Below, piece by piece: positions 7,171-15,380 of a stretch of DNA of 40,152 nucleotides. The notes under the pieces are model-generated. The model worked only from the letters and a program-made list of their open reading frames with translations. It was not told the DNA's origin and made no database searches. The position numbers were made by a program, and so were the translations under genes. Source of the DNA: Aquabacter sp040755535 (GTDB lineage Bacteria; Pseudomonadota; Alphaproteobacteria; Rhizobiales; Xanthobacteraceae); the NCBI GenBank assembly GCA_040755535.1, contig JBFMAV010000035.1, positions 1 through 40,152 on the forward strand, read 5' to 3'. Positions within the stretch are counted from its first letter, which is position 1, and the number at the start of each line of letters is the position of its first letter.

Positions 7171-9906
7171 ATGGCAACCCCGCCCGACACCCGACCCGCA
7201 CCGGAATCCTTCCTGGAAGCGGCGCGCGCCGAAGAGCCCGCGCCGGGCGGCAAGGGAAAGCTGAAAATCTTCCTCGGCGCTTCGCCGGGGGTCGGCAAGA
7301 CCTTCTCCATGCTGGAAGAGGCCCGCACGCAGAAGCGGTCGGGCCTCGACGTGGTGGTGGCCCTGGTGGAGACCCATGGCCGGGCCGAAACTGCCGGCAT
7401 GCTGGCGGACCTCGACATCCTCCCGCGCCGGCGCGTGGACTATAAGGGCCAGGTGCTCGGCGAGATGGATCTCGACGCGCTGCTCGCCCGCAAGCCCGAC
7501 CTCGCCCTCATCGATGAGTTCGCCCACACCAACGCCCCCGGTTCGCGCCATCCCAAACGCTGGCAGGACGTGATGGAGGTGCTGGACGCCGGCATCGACG
7601 TCCTCACCACGCTGAACATCCAGCATATCGAGAGCCTCAACGACACGGTGGCGCAGATCACCGGCGTCCGGGTGCAGGAGACGGTGCCCGATGCCGTGCT
7701 CACGCGCGCCGACGCCATCGAGCTGATCGACCTGCCGCCGGAGGATCTGATCCGCCGCATGAAGGAGGGCAAGGTCTATCTGCCCCAGCAGGTGGGCCGG
7801 GCGCTGGAGAATTTCTTCAACAAGGGCAAGCTCACGGCCCTGCGCGAGATCGCGCTGCGCACCACGGCGGGGCGCGTGGACGCGGACATGCTCGCTTTCA
7901 TGAGCGCCAATGCGGTTCAGGGACCCTGGCCCGCCGAGGAGCGGCTTCTGGTCTGCGTCAACGAGGCGCCGGTCGCCAAATCGCTGGTGCGCGCCGGCAA
8001 GCAGATGGCCGAGCGCATGAAGATCCCCTGGATCGTCGCCACGGTTCTCACGCCCCGCCATGAAAGCCTGAACGCCACCGCCCGCGCGGCGCGCCAGGAC
8101 GCCATGCATCTTGCGGAGACGCTGGGCGCCGAGACCGCCACGCTGCGCGCGGAATCCGACGCGGCCGGCGAGATCCTGCGCTATGCCCGCGCGCGCAACG
8201 TCACGCGCCTCGTGGTGGGCCGCGCCCGCTGGCCGCGCGGCCTCGTTCAAAAGGCCATCTCGCTGCTGCGCGAGCCGGTGTCGGAAAAGCTGTTGGACGG
8301 GGCGACGGATTTCGAAGTGGTGGTCATCACCGCGAGCGCCAAGGACCAGGAGACGCGCCGGGCCTCGCCGCTCACCGCCCCGCCGCCGGGATGGTCGCGC
8401 CTTGGAGGGGCGGCGCTGGAATCCTGCATCGCCATCGCGCTCGCCACCGCCTTCGCCTGGCCCTTCTGGTCCTGGCTTCCGGTGGCCTCCATCGCGGTCA
8501 TCTATCTGGTCGCGGTACAGGTGGTGGCCTTCCGCCATGGCCTCACAGGGGCGCTGCTCGGCAGCCTGATCGGCTTCCTCGCCTATAATTTCTTCTATAC
8601 CGAGCCGTATTATTCGTTCGCCGTCGAGCAATATGAGGCGGTACTCGGGCTCGTCGTGTTCGTGGTCTCATCGGTGGTGACCGGCGTTCTGGAGAGCCGC
8701 CTCAAGGCGCAGATCGAGAGCATGCGCTCCGCCCAGGCGCGCACCGAGACCCTGTTCGACTTCGCCCGCAAGATCGCCTCCGCGACAAAATCCGACGATG
8801 TGCTCTGGGCGGCCGCCGCCCACGGCGCGAAGGTGCTGGACGCCCGCACCCTCATCCTGACCCCCGACCGGTCCGGCACGCTGGAGCAGGTGCAGGGCCA
8901 TCCGTCCATCGAGGATCATCTCGACCCGGCGGCGCTGGGCGCGGCGCGCTGGGCCTATGAAAAAGCCGAGCCCGCCGGTGCGGGAACCGGCACCCTTCCC
9001 AACAGCGAATGGCTGTTCGTGCCGCTGGCCACGGCGGGGCGGCCGTTCGGCGTCATCGGGGTGCGCTTTCACGACTCCAAGCGCGCCACCGACCCGGAGA
9101 TGAAGCGTCTGCTCATGGCGGTGGAGGACCAGGTGGCGGTGGCCATCGAGCGCAATCGCCTTGCCGACGACCTCGCCACCGCCCGGATCGCGGCGGAGAG
9201 CGACAAGCTGAGGGCGGCGCTCCTGAATTCAGTGAGCCACGATCTGCGCACCCCCCTGGTCTCCATCGTGGGCGCGGCGTCGACCTTGGCAGAACGGGGC
9301 GAGCGCCTCAGCGCGGGGGACCGGGAGGCGCTGGCCCTTACCGCCCTGGACGAGGCGCGGCGGCTCGACAGCTATGTCCAGAACCTGCTGGACATGACCC
9401 GCCTCGGGCATGGGGATCTGAAACCCAAGCGCGCGCCGGTGGACCTCAAGGAGATCATTGGCCGGGTGCGGGCCGACCTCGCCCGCGTCCTGCGCCACCA
9501 CGAGATCGACATCCGCATCGCCCGCGACGTTCCGATGCTCGACGCGGACCCGGTCCTGATCGGCCAGGCGCTGGCCAATGTGCTGGACAATGCGGCCAAG
9601 TACGCGCCGGAGGGCAGCACCATTTCGATCGCCGCGCAGGCTCGCGAGGGACAGGCGATCATCACCGTCTCGGATGGCGGACCCGGCATTCCGGAAGGGG
9701 ACCGGGAACGGGTGTTCGACCTGTTCCATCGCGCCACGCGCGGCGACGGCGCGCCGGGCGGCACGGGCATGGGGCTTGCGATCGTGCGCGGCCTTGTGGA
9801 GGCGCACGGCGGCAGCGTGGAGGCGGGGGCCGGCCCCGATGGGCGCGGCGCACGGCTGACCCTGCGGCTGCCGCTGGCGCCGCCCGCCGCAGAGGAGGCG
9901 CCGTGA
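7171..9906 (+). CDS. kdpD: KdpD, K+/turgor sensor histidine kinase
   Basis: A 911-residue sensor kinase that phosphorylates KdpE under K+ limitation or salt stress. Order of domains: the cytoplasmic KdpD domain with a Walker A motif GASPGVGKT near residues 36-44 and the signature DEFAHTNAPGSRHPKRW near 112; a universal-stress-like region (about 250-370); four membrane helices (about 405-505); a GAF-like stretch; a HisKA domain with the phosphorylated His690 in SVSHDLRTPL; and a HATPase domain with NVLDNAAKYAP and GTGMGLAIV. The full-length architecture matches the Escherichia coli protein. Its stop overlaps the kdpE start (GTGA at 9903-9906), so the two are translationally coupled. Confidence 0.97.
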   Translation: MATPPDTRPAPESFLEAARAEEPAPGGKGKLKIFLGASPGVGKTFSMLEEARTQKRSGLDVVVALVETHGRAETAGMLADLDILPRRRVDYKGQVLGEMDLDALLARKPDLALIDEFAHTNAPGSRHPKRWQDVMEVLDAGIDVLTTLNIQHIESLNDTVAQITGVRVQETVPDAVLTRADAIELIDLPPEDLIRRMKEGKVYLPQQVGRALENFFNKGKLTALREIALRTTAGRVDADMLAFMSANAVQGPWPAEERLLVCVNEAPVAKSLVRAGKQMAERMKIPWIVATVLTPRHESLNATARAARQDAMHLAETLGAETATLRAESDAAGEILRYARARNVTRLVVGRARWPRGLVQKAISLLREPVSEKLLDGATDFEVVVITASAKDQETRRASPLTAPPPGWSRLGGAALESCIAIALATAFAWPFWSWLPVASIAVIYLVAVQVVAFRHGLTGALLGSLIGFLAYNFFYTEPYYSFAVEQYEAVLGLVVFVVSSVVTGVLESRLKAQIESMRSAQARTETLFDFARKIASATKSDDVLWAAAAHGAKVLDARTLILTPDRSGTLEQVQGHPSIEDHLDPAALGAARWAYEKAEPAGAGTGTLPNSEWLFVPLATAGRPFGVIGVRFHDSKRATDPEMKRLLMAVEDQVAVAIERNRLADDLATARIAAESDKLRAALLNSVSHDLRTPLVSIVGAASTLAERGERLSAGDREALALTALDEARRLDSYVQNLLDMTRLGHGDLKPKRAPVDLKEIIGRVRADLARVLRHHEIDIRIARDVPMLDADPVLIGQALANVLDNAAKYAPEGSTISIAAQAREGQAIITVSDGGPGIPEGDRERVFDLFHRATRGDGAPGGTGMGLAIVRGLVEAHGGSVEAGAGPDGRGARLTLRLPLAPPAAEEAP

Positions 9907-10592
9907 ACGAGACCACGCCCCGCATCCTGGTGATCGAGGACGAGGCGCCGATCCGCCGCTTCCTGAAGATCGTGCTCGCCAGTGCGGGCTACGAGATGCT
10001 GGAGGCAGAGCGCGGGCGCATTGGCGTTGAGCAGGCGGCGACCTCCGCCCCCGACGCCGTTCTGCTGGATCTCGGCCTGCCCGACATGGACGGAAAGGCG
10101 GTGATTGCCGCGATCCGCGACTGGTCGCAGGTGCCCATCCTGGTCTTGTCCGTGCGGGATGCGGAAAGCGAGAAGATCGCCGCCCTGGATGCTGGGGCGG
10201 ACGATTATGTCACGAAGCCCTTCGCCACCGGCGAACTGCTGGCGCGGCTGCGGGTGCTGCTGCGCAAGCGCGCCGCTGGTCAGGGGGAGCCGGCCGAGAT
10301 CGAGGCGGGCGCCCTGCGCATCAATCTCGCCGCCCGCACCCTCGCCGTGGAAGGCCGCGACGTGAAGCTCACCCGCAAGCAGTTCGAAGTCCTCGCCCTG
10401 CTGATGCGCCATGCGGGCCGGCTCGTGAGCCACCGCCAGATCCTGACCACCGTCTGGGGACCGGCCCATGTGGAGGACACCCATTATCTGCGCATCGCGG
10501 TGGGCCATCTGCGCGACAAGCTGGGCGACGACGCGGCGGACCCGCGCTTCATCCTCACCGAGCCCGGTGTCGGCTACCGCCTGAAGGCCTGA
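9903..10592 (+). CDS. kdpE: KdpE, OmpR-family response regulator
   Basis: A 229-residue two-domain regulator that, when phosphorylated by KdpD, activates the kdp promoter. The receiver domain has the acidic pocket (Glu12, Asp13), the phosphorylated Asp56 in LLDLGLPDMDG, and the conserved Lys in DDYVTKPF. The C-terminal winged helix shows the OmpR-type LTRKQFEVL and the end PRFILTEPGVGYRL. The GTG start at 9903 overlaps the kdpD stop in a GTGA and is preferred over any upstream start because the preceding reading frame is only a shadow of kdpD. Its stop lies 9 bp from the convergent tadD stop. Its likely operator is the repeat at 2611-2627. Confidence 0.96.
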   Translation: MNETTPRILVIEDEAPIRRFLKIVLASAGYEMLEAERGRIGVEQAATSAPDAVLLDLGLPDMDGKAVIAAIRDWSQVPILVLSVRDAESEKIAALDAGADDYVTKPFATGELLARLRVLLRKRAAGQGEPAEIEAGALRINLAARTLAVEGRDVKLTRKQFEVLALLMRHAGRLVSHRQILTTVWGPAHVEDTHYLRIAVGHLRDKLGDDAADPRFILTEPGVGYRLKA

Positions 10593-10601
10593 GTGGCCGC
10601 C

Positions 10602-11324
10602 TCAAGAGCCGCCCGCGCGGTTCTGGCGCAGCCATTCGATGTTGGAGCGGGCCTGGTCCGGCGTCAGGTCGCGGGCGAACAATTGTTCGGCTTCGGTGAC
10701 CTGTCCCTGGGTGAACAGGAGGGTCGCCAGGGTCTGGCGGGTGGCCGGCGTGGCATTGGGGAGGGCGGCGGCCGTGCGGAGGATGCGGATCGCTTCCGCG
10801 GAATTTCCCGTCATGGCGTAGGAGAGCGCAAGATTGGTGAGGATGGCGGGGTTGTTCGGCTCGATGTTCAAGGCGCGCTGGTAATAGGCGCGGGCGGCGC
10901 GATGATCGCCGAGATTATCCGCGATCACCCCCTGCGCGGAGAGAATGGAGGCATCGGGACTGTCGGGCGTGTGCGCATTGGCAAGCACCTGGGCCGCTTC
11001 CTTGAATTGGCCGGTGGCGATCAGGCTCTTGCCGTAAGCCGCCCTCAGATCCCGGCTCTCGGGATTGCGCATTGCCGCGATCTGGAGCACTGCCGCCGCC
11101 TGCTCCGCCTGACCGCGATCGGAGAGGCTGCGGGCATAGGCGATGGTCTGTTCGGGCGTTGCATCCGCGCTCGCGGTAGGGCCCGGCTCACCCGGCGCGG
11201 ACGCGCAGCCGGCCAGAAGCAGGGCAGACACCACCATGGATGCGAGAAGATACGCGCGCACCGCCCACCCGCTTTTGGCTTCCGTAGCGCCGCGACGGCG
11301 GGCGCCGCCCTGGCCCCCGGACAT
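10602..11324 (-). CDS. tadD: TadD, TPR lipoprotein of the Tad pilus system
   Basis: About 240 residues with tetratricopeptide repeats, such as the one containing ARAYYQRALNIEPNNPAILTNLALSYA. In the chosen frame a lipobox ALLLAGC places the lipidated cysteine at residue 40, so the protein should be an outer-membrane or periplasmic lipoprotein. TadD is thought to help assemble the Tad secretin. It is the last gene of the leftward tad operon. No start codon has a convincing ribosome binding site: ATG at 11324 gives the most usual signal peptide, with alternatives at 11333, 11348 and 11432. The product is firm from context and the TPR and lipobox features. Confidence 0.85.
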   Translation of the reverse strand: MSGGQGGARRRGATEAKSGWAVRAYLLASMVVSALLLAGCASAPGEPGPTASADATPEQTIAYARSLSDRGQAEQAAAVLQIAAMRNPESRDLRAAYGKSLIATGQFKEAAQVLANAHTPDSPDASILSAQGVIADNLGDHRAARAYYQRALNIEPNNPAILTNLALSYAMTGNSAEAIRILRTAAALPNATPATRQTLATLLFTQGQVTEAEQLFARDLTPDQARSNIEWLRQNRAGGS

Positions 11325-11542
11325 CAGGGACATCTGTAAGTCTATCATTTCGGGCCTGGGGTCGCGGCATACCGGCCCGTGTTGCAACAAGAGATACACG
11401 ATGTGGTTACCGCCGGCGGATCGCGGCGCCATGACCGCCGCGCATGAACCGCTGGCCGGGCCCGGCTGGATCCAATCCCATGCGGGAGTCCGAGGCTTTC
11501 AGGCATCAGGCGCGCACGCCGGAACCGCGCCATCCGCCCGTT

Positions 11543-12103
11543 TCATCCGCCGTCACAGGTCGAGACGGTGTTCTGGCGGTTCTGCGTCGCCCGCCACCCG
11601 GGCGCGGAGGTGGGGGAGGAGCAAAAGCCCTCCTCCTCCTGCTCATAGGACACGGAGCCGGACTGTCCCTCGGAACATGCCTCTGTCACTGGCACCCAGC
11701 GGGATGCGGGCGGGACGCAGAAGGCGCGCGCGCGTCCTTGCCCGATGACCATCGGTGCCGATCCGTAGGGAAGCAGTCCGGCAAAAGAGACGCTCACCTC
11801 GACCGTGGCAAATGTCGCGTCCGCGTCCGACAGGCTCACCGTCAGGCTCTCCCATTGGCCAAGACCCGCCGCCTGCGCTTCCAGGCTGGCGCGAATGCGC
11901 TGTTTCACCGCCTCTTCCGCCAGCCCCCGCACCGCCTCGCGCGCCCCGCTGTCCGCTGCGGCCTGAACACTGTCGCGCAGCGCCACGAAGCGACCAAGAT
12001 CCATGACCCCGAGCGCGCACAGGACGGCCGCCGGCATGACCACGCCGGCAAACATCGCCACCCAGCCCCCGTCGTCCAATCCGGGCGGGAGGCGGTGCGC
12101 CAT
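11543..12103 (-). CDS. TadE/TadG-like pilus assembly protein
   Basis: A 186-residue protein with an N-terminal membrane helix (about residues 14-36) followed by a segment beginning DSVQAAADSGAREAV, as in TadG/TadE proteins that anchor in the inner membrane and face the periplasm. The start is 1 bp after the tadC stop, which places it in the tad operon. It lacks the Glu of the classical pseudopilin motif (the region reads DDGGWVAMFAG), and it is far shorter than full TadG proteins with a von Willebrand domain. The C-terminal 40 residues are polar and hold several cysteines. It may be a reduced TadG. The family call is moderate; the exact role is unknown. Confidence 0.7.
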   Translation of the reverse strand: MAHRLPPGLDDGGWVAMFAGVVMPAAVLCALGVMDLGRFVALRDSVQAAADSGAREAVRGLAEEAVKQRIRASLEAQAAGLGQWESLTVSLSDADATFATVEVSVSFAGLLPYGSAPMVIGQGRARAFCVPPASRWVPVTEACSEGQSGSVSYEQEEEGFCSSPTSAPGWRATQNRQNTVSTCDGG

Positions 12104-12104
12104 G

Positions 12105-13019
12105 TCAGCCCCACTTCATGTAGCGAATGAGGGTCGGCCCCGCGAGCAGCAGCATCAGGGGCAGCAGAAAAAAGAACGCCACGGGCAGCGGCAGGGCCGA
12201 GACCAATTGCGCCGATTTCTTCTCGGCGGCGAGAAAGCGCGTGTTGCGGCTTTCCCTGGCGAGGGTGCGGAAGGTTTCGCCCAGCGATGTGCCTTGCTCA
12301 TAGGCCTGCATCAGGGCCGCGCACGCGCTGCGGATGTCGTCGATATCGGTGCGGGCGGCGAAATTGTCGTAGGCCTGCCGCCGGTCCACGATGTCGAGTT
12401 CCGCGAGGGTGAGCGCCAGTTCGTCCGCAAGGGGCCGGCAGCGCGGGGCCATTTCCTCGCGCGCGCGGCGCAGCGCCTGCTCGGGCGAGCGCCCCGCCTC
12501 GATCTGGATCACCATCAGGTCCAAGACTTCCGGCCAGGCGCGCCGGATGGCGCGCTGGCGGGCTTGGCCACGCCGGTCCAGCAGCATCTTGGGCAGGCGC
12601 AGGGCGGCATAGAGCGAGAAGAAGATCAGGGCGATGGCGGTTGCGGGGCCGGGGTGCGGCAGGGCGGGACTGGCGAGCAGCACCACCCACGCCAGACACA
12701 TCAGAGCCAGAGACCCGCACTGATAGGCAAAGAAGATCGAGTCGCCCCGTTCGAGCCGCAGGCCGGCGCGCACCAGCTTTTCGCGGTCGGGCAGCAGGCC
12801 GAGCCGGGCGCGCCAGGGGTGCGTGGCAAGGCCGGCCCTCAGGAGCCAGCGTTCCGCCCGGGCGGGCAGGGTCGCAGGCGCCCCCTGCCCGGCGCGCGCG
12901 ACCAGGGCGCCGATCCGCCGCTCGCGCGCCTCATCCCCGAGCAGCAGCGAAAGCAGAAGCCACAAGCCGGCCGCCAGCGCAGCGCAAGCGAGCACAAGAG
13001 CGAGCGCGGAAGGTCCCAT
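12105..13019 (-). CDS. tadC: TadC, type II secretion F-family inner-membrane protein
   Basis: A 304-residue inner-membrane platform protein of the GspF/TadC family. It forms, with TadB, the base on which the TadA ATPase drives pilus extension. The cytoplasmic F domain occupies about residues 160-275, including the stretch WPEVLDLMVIQIEAGRSPEQAL and the following EMAPRC. Membrane helices lie near the N-terminus, at about 95-150, and at the C-terminal end (LLPLMLLLAGP). It sits 6 bp after tadB and 1 bp before the next gene. Length and layout match TadC. Confidence 0.92.
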   Translation of the reverse strand: MGPSALALVLACAALAAGLWLLLSLLLGDEARERRIGALVARAGQGAPATLPARAERWLLRAGLATHPWRARLGLLPDREKLVRAGLRLERGDSIFFAYQCGSLALMCLAWVVLLASPALPHPGPATAIALIFFSLYAALRLPKMLLDRRGQARQRAIRRAWPEVLDLMVIQIEAGRSPEQALRRAREEMAPRCRPLADELALTLAELDIVDRRQAYDNFAARTDIDDIRSACAALMQAYEQGTSLGETFRTLARESRNTRFLAAEKKSAQLVSALPLPVAFFFLLPLMLLLAGPTLIRYMKWG

Positions 13020-13025
13020 GTCTGG

Positions 13026-13997
13026 CTAAACCTCGATACGGGTCATTCGGGAGAGCACGACAAAGCCCGCCAGGATCAGGCCCATGCTGAGGGCGATCAT
13101 CACGCGTCCGGAGGAGCTCGTCAGCAGCACCGCGAGATAGTCCGGATTAAGCTGGTGCACCACCAGCAGGACGACCACCGGCAGCGCCGCGAGCAGCTTC
13201 GCCGACATGGTGTGCTCCGTGCTCATGGCGGAGAGCTTGCGCATGACGCGCCGGCGTTCGCGCAACGTGCTCGCGAGGTTGAACAAGGTTTCCGACAGGG
13301 CGCCGCCCTCCGCGCTTTGCACAGAGACCGCTATGGCCAGGAAGCGGGTCTCGTCGATGGGAAGGCGCTCGGCCATACGCTCCATGGCCTGGGCCATGGT
13401 GGCGCCCAGCAATTGCTCGTCCTCGACCTTGCGAAATTCGCGCGCCACGGGGTCGCGCGCCTCGCGCCCGACGGTCTGGATGCAGTCGCGCAGCGGCCGC
13501 CCGGCGCGCAGGCCCCGCGCCATAAGGTCGAGCGCATGGGGCAGTTCGTCCGCACACGCGTTGAACCGCCGCTCGCGCTTCACGCGCAAATAGATCCAGG
13601 GGCCGAGCACGCCGCAGGCGAGGCCGCCGGCAAGCGCGAGCGGCAGGGCCTTGAAAAGGACGAACAGCCCACCGGCGCACAGGGCGGCGACGAGGCCAGC
13701 GCCGGCCAGCGCGCGGGACGGGCGCCAACTGACACCCGCCTGGTCCATCAGGCGATGGACTCTCTGGAGCACGCGCCGGCGCGGGTGGCGAAACAGTGCC
13801 CGGCGCGCTTCAACGCCCTGCGCCCGCCGCGCCGCCGCACCCGCCTGGGGGGCGCCGGCTGCAAGCTGGCGTACCCGGCGCTTTACCGCCGGGTCGCGCC
13901 CGTCCTCGGGAAGCGCAAGCGCCGCCAGCGCGGCAGCCGCCGCGAGCGCGAGCAGCAGCGCCGCCAGGGCGTGGGGAAGAAGCAGCCCACTCAGCAT
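13026..13997 (-). CDS. tadB: TadB, type II secretion F-family inner-membrane protein
   Basis: A 323-residue paralogue of TadC and its partner in the Tad platform. The F domain covers about residues 150-270 and begins ELPHALDLMARGLRAGRPL, with the second conserved segment SVQSAEGGALSETLFNLA. Membrane helices are at the N-terminus, around 100-130, and at the C-terminus. The region before the domain is rich in Arg and Ala, and its sequence is typical of alphaproteobacterial TadB. The ATG at 13997 overlaps the stop of tadA (13993-13991) by 7 bp, so translation is coupled. Confidence 0.93.
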   Translation of the reverse strand: MLSGLLLPHALAALLLALAAAAALAALALPEDGRDPAVKRRVRQLAAGAPQAGAAARRAQGVEARRALFRHPRRRVLQRVHRLMDQAGVSWRPSRALAGAGLVAALCAGGLFVLFKALPLALAGGLACGVLGPWIYLRVKRERRFNACADELPHALDLMARGLRAGRPLRDCIQTVGREARDPVAREFRKVEDEQLLGATMAQAMERMAERLPIDETRFLAIAVSVQSAEGGALSETLFNLASTLRERRRVMRKLSAMSTEHTMSAKLLAALPVVVLLVVHQLNPDYLAVLLTSSSGRVMIALSMGLILAGFVVLSRMTRIEV

Positions 13998-15373
13998 GGC
14001 GCGTCCTCCGCCCGCCGGAGCGCGGCCACGAGATTGTCCCCCTCCCCCACCTGCTCAGCCTGGAACAGGAAGCCCGGCTCGGCGCCCGGAACGCGGCGCA
14101 GGCAGCCGGCGCGGAAGTCGAACACGAACAGGTCGTTCAGGGCCACGCGATCGCCCGTCATGCCCGTCACTTCGCAAATATGCGTCACCACCCGCCGGCC
14201 GCCGTGCAATTGCTGGGTCTGGACGAGAATGTTGAGGCAGTCGGCGAGCAGGCGCTGGATATGGGCCGAGGACGCGGCCTGGAGCGAGATATTCTCGCGC
14301 ATGCAGGTCTCCAGGCGGGAGAGGGCGCCGCGCGGGTCGTTCGCGTGGATCGTGCCCATGGAGCCGGCATGGCCGATGTTCATGGCCTGGATCAGGTCCA
14401 GCGCCTCCGCGCCGCGCACCTCGCCCACGATCACCCGGTTGGGCTTCATGCGCAGCGCGTTGCGCAGCACGTCGCGCATGGCGACGGCCGCCGTGCCTTC
14501 GGTGGAGGCCGGCCGGGTCTCCAGGCGCACCACATTGTCCTGGCGCAGCTGGAGTTCCGCCGTGTCCTCGCAGGTGATGATGCGCTCCGCCGGATCGATG
14601 GAGGCGGACAGGCAATTGAGCAGCGTGGTCTTGCCGGAGCCGGTGCCGCCCGCGATCAGCACGTTGAGCGGGCTGCGGCCGATGATGCGCAGCACGTCCG
14701 CTGCCTCCGGCGTGAGGGAGGACAGGGCGACCAGGTCGTCGAGGCTCAGCGTTTCGCGCCGGAACTTGCGGATGGTGAGATGGGTGCCGTCCACGGCGAT
14801 CGGCGGCACGACGATGTTGATGCGCGAGCCGTCCGGCAGGCGGGCATCGCAGGTGGGGGTGAAGGAATCCACGCGCCGCCCCACGCCCTCGGCCATCTTG
14901 CGGCACACCCGCAGCAGGGCCTCCTCGCTGCGGAAGCGCACGTCGGTCCGCACGATCCGCCCCCGCCGTTCCACGAACACGGCCTGGTGGGTGTTCACCA
15001 TGATCTCGGTGACGTCCTCGTCCGCCAGCAGGGGTTCGAGCGGGCCGTAGCCGCCCACGTCCGCCACCACCTCTGCGATCAGCGCCTCGCGCTCCGCCGC
15101 ATTGAGGATCAGCGCGGAATCCGTGTCTATGATGCCGGCGACCGCCTCGCGCAGCCGCGCGCGGGCGCCCATGGGGCGGGCCTCCAGGCGCGCCTCGGGC
15201 GGGGCCGCCACGAAGTCCACCAGGTCCATCAGGCGATGGCAGATATGCTCATAGGCCGCGTCGTGGCGCGCCTGGGCTGCGGCGGTGGGCGAGGCGAGCG
15301 GCGGGACGGGCCGCGGCCCGGAAACCGCCTCGGGAGCGGGGTGGTCGAAGAGCCGGCGGCGCGGTGCATCCAT
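13991..15373 (-). CDS. cpaF: TadA/CpaF, secretion ATPase of the Tad pilus
   Basis: A 460-residue hexameric ATPase of the VirB11/PilT class that powers pilus extension and retraction from the cytoplasmic face. Walker A GGTGSGKTT lies at about residues 240-248, the Asp box ITCEDTAEL follows, and the Walker B-like VIVGEVRGAEALD is near 312, with the usual His box after it. I start it at the ATG at 15373, behind gtgagg and 7 bp after the cpaE stop. Longer readings would run through cpaE and add 67 unlikely Arg-rich residues. The N-terminal helical domain begins near residue 60. All catalytic motifs are intact. Confidence 0.95.
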   Translation of the reverse strand: MDAPRRRLFDHPAPEAVSGPRPVPPLASPTAAAQARHDAAYEHICHRLMDLVDFVAAPPEARLEARPMGARARLREAVAGIIDTDSALILNAAEREALIAEVVADVGGYGPLEPLLADEDVTEIMVNTHQAVFVERRGRIVRTDVRFRSEEALLRVCRKMAEGVGRRVDSFTPTCDARLPDGSRINIVVPPIAVDGTHLTIRKFRRETLSLDDLVALSSLTPEAADVLRIIGRSPLNVLIAGGTGSGKTTLLNCLSASIDPAERIITCEDTAELQLRQDNVVRLETRPASTEGTAAVAMRDVLRNALRMKPNRVIVGEVRGAEALDLIQAMNIGHAGSMGTIHANDPRGALSRLETCMRENISLQAASSAHIQRLLADCLNILVQTQQLHGGRRVVTHICEVTGMTGDRVALNDLFVFDFRAGCLRRVPGAEPGFLFQAEQVGEGDNLVAALRRAEDAPC

Positions 15374-15380
15374 GGCGGCC

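Noticed and set aside
11345..11533. A 62-codon minus-strand frame between the TadE/G-like gene and tadD
   Set aside because: No ribosome binding site, no family features, and Arg-rich composition.
12003..15050. A 1015-codon plus-strand open frame across the tad genes
   Set aside because: It is antisense to tadC, tadB and tadA, which are intact with clear motifs, and it has low-complexity Arg/Gln/Gly composition and no domains.
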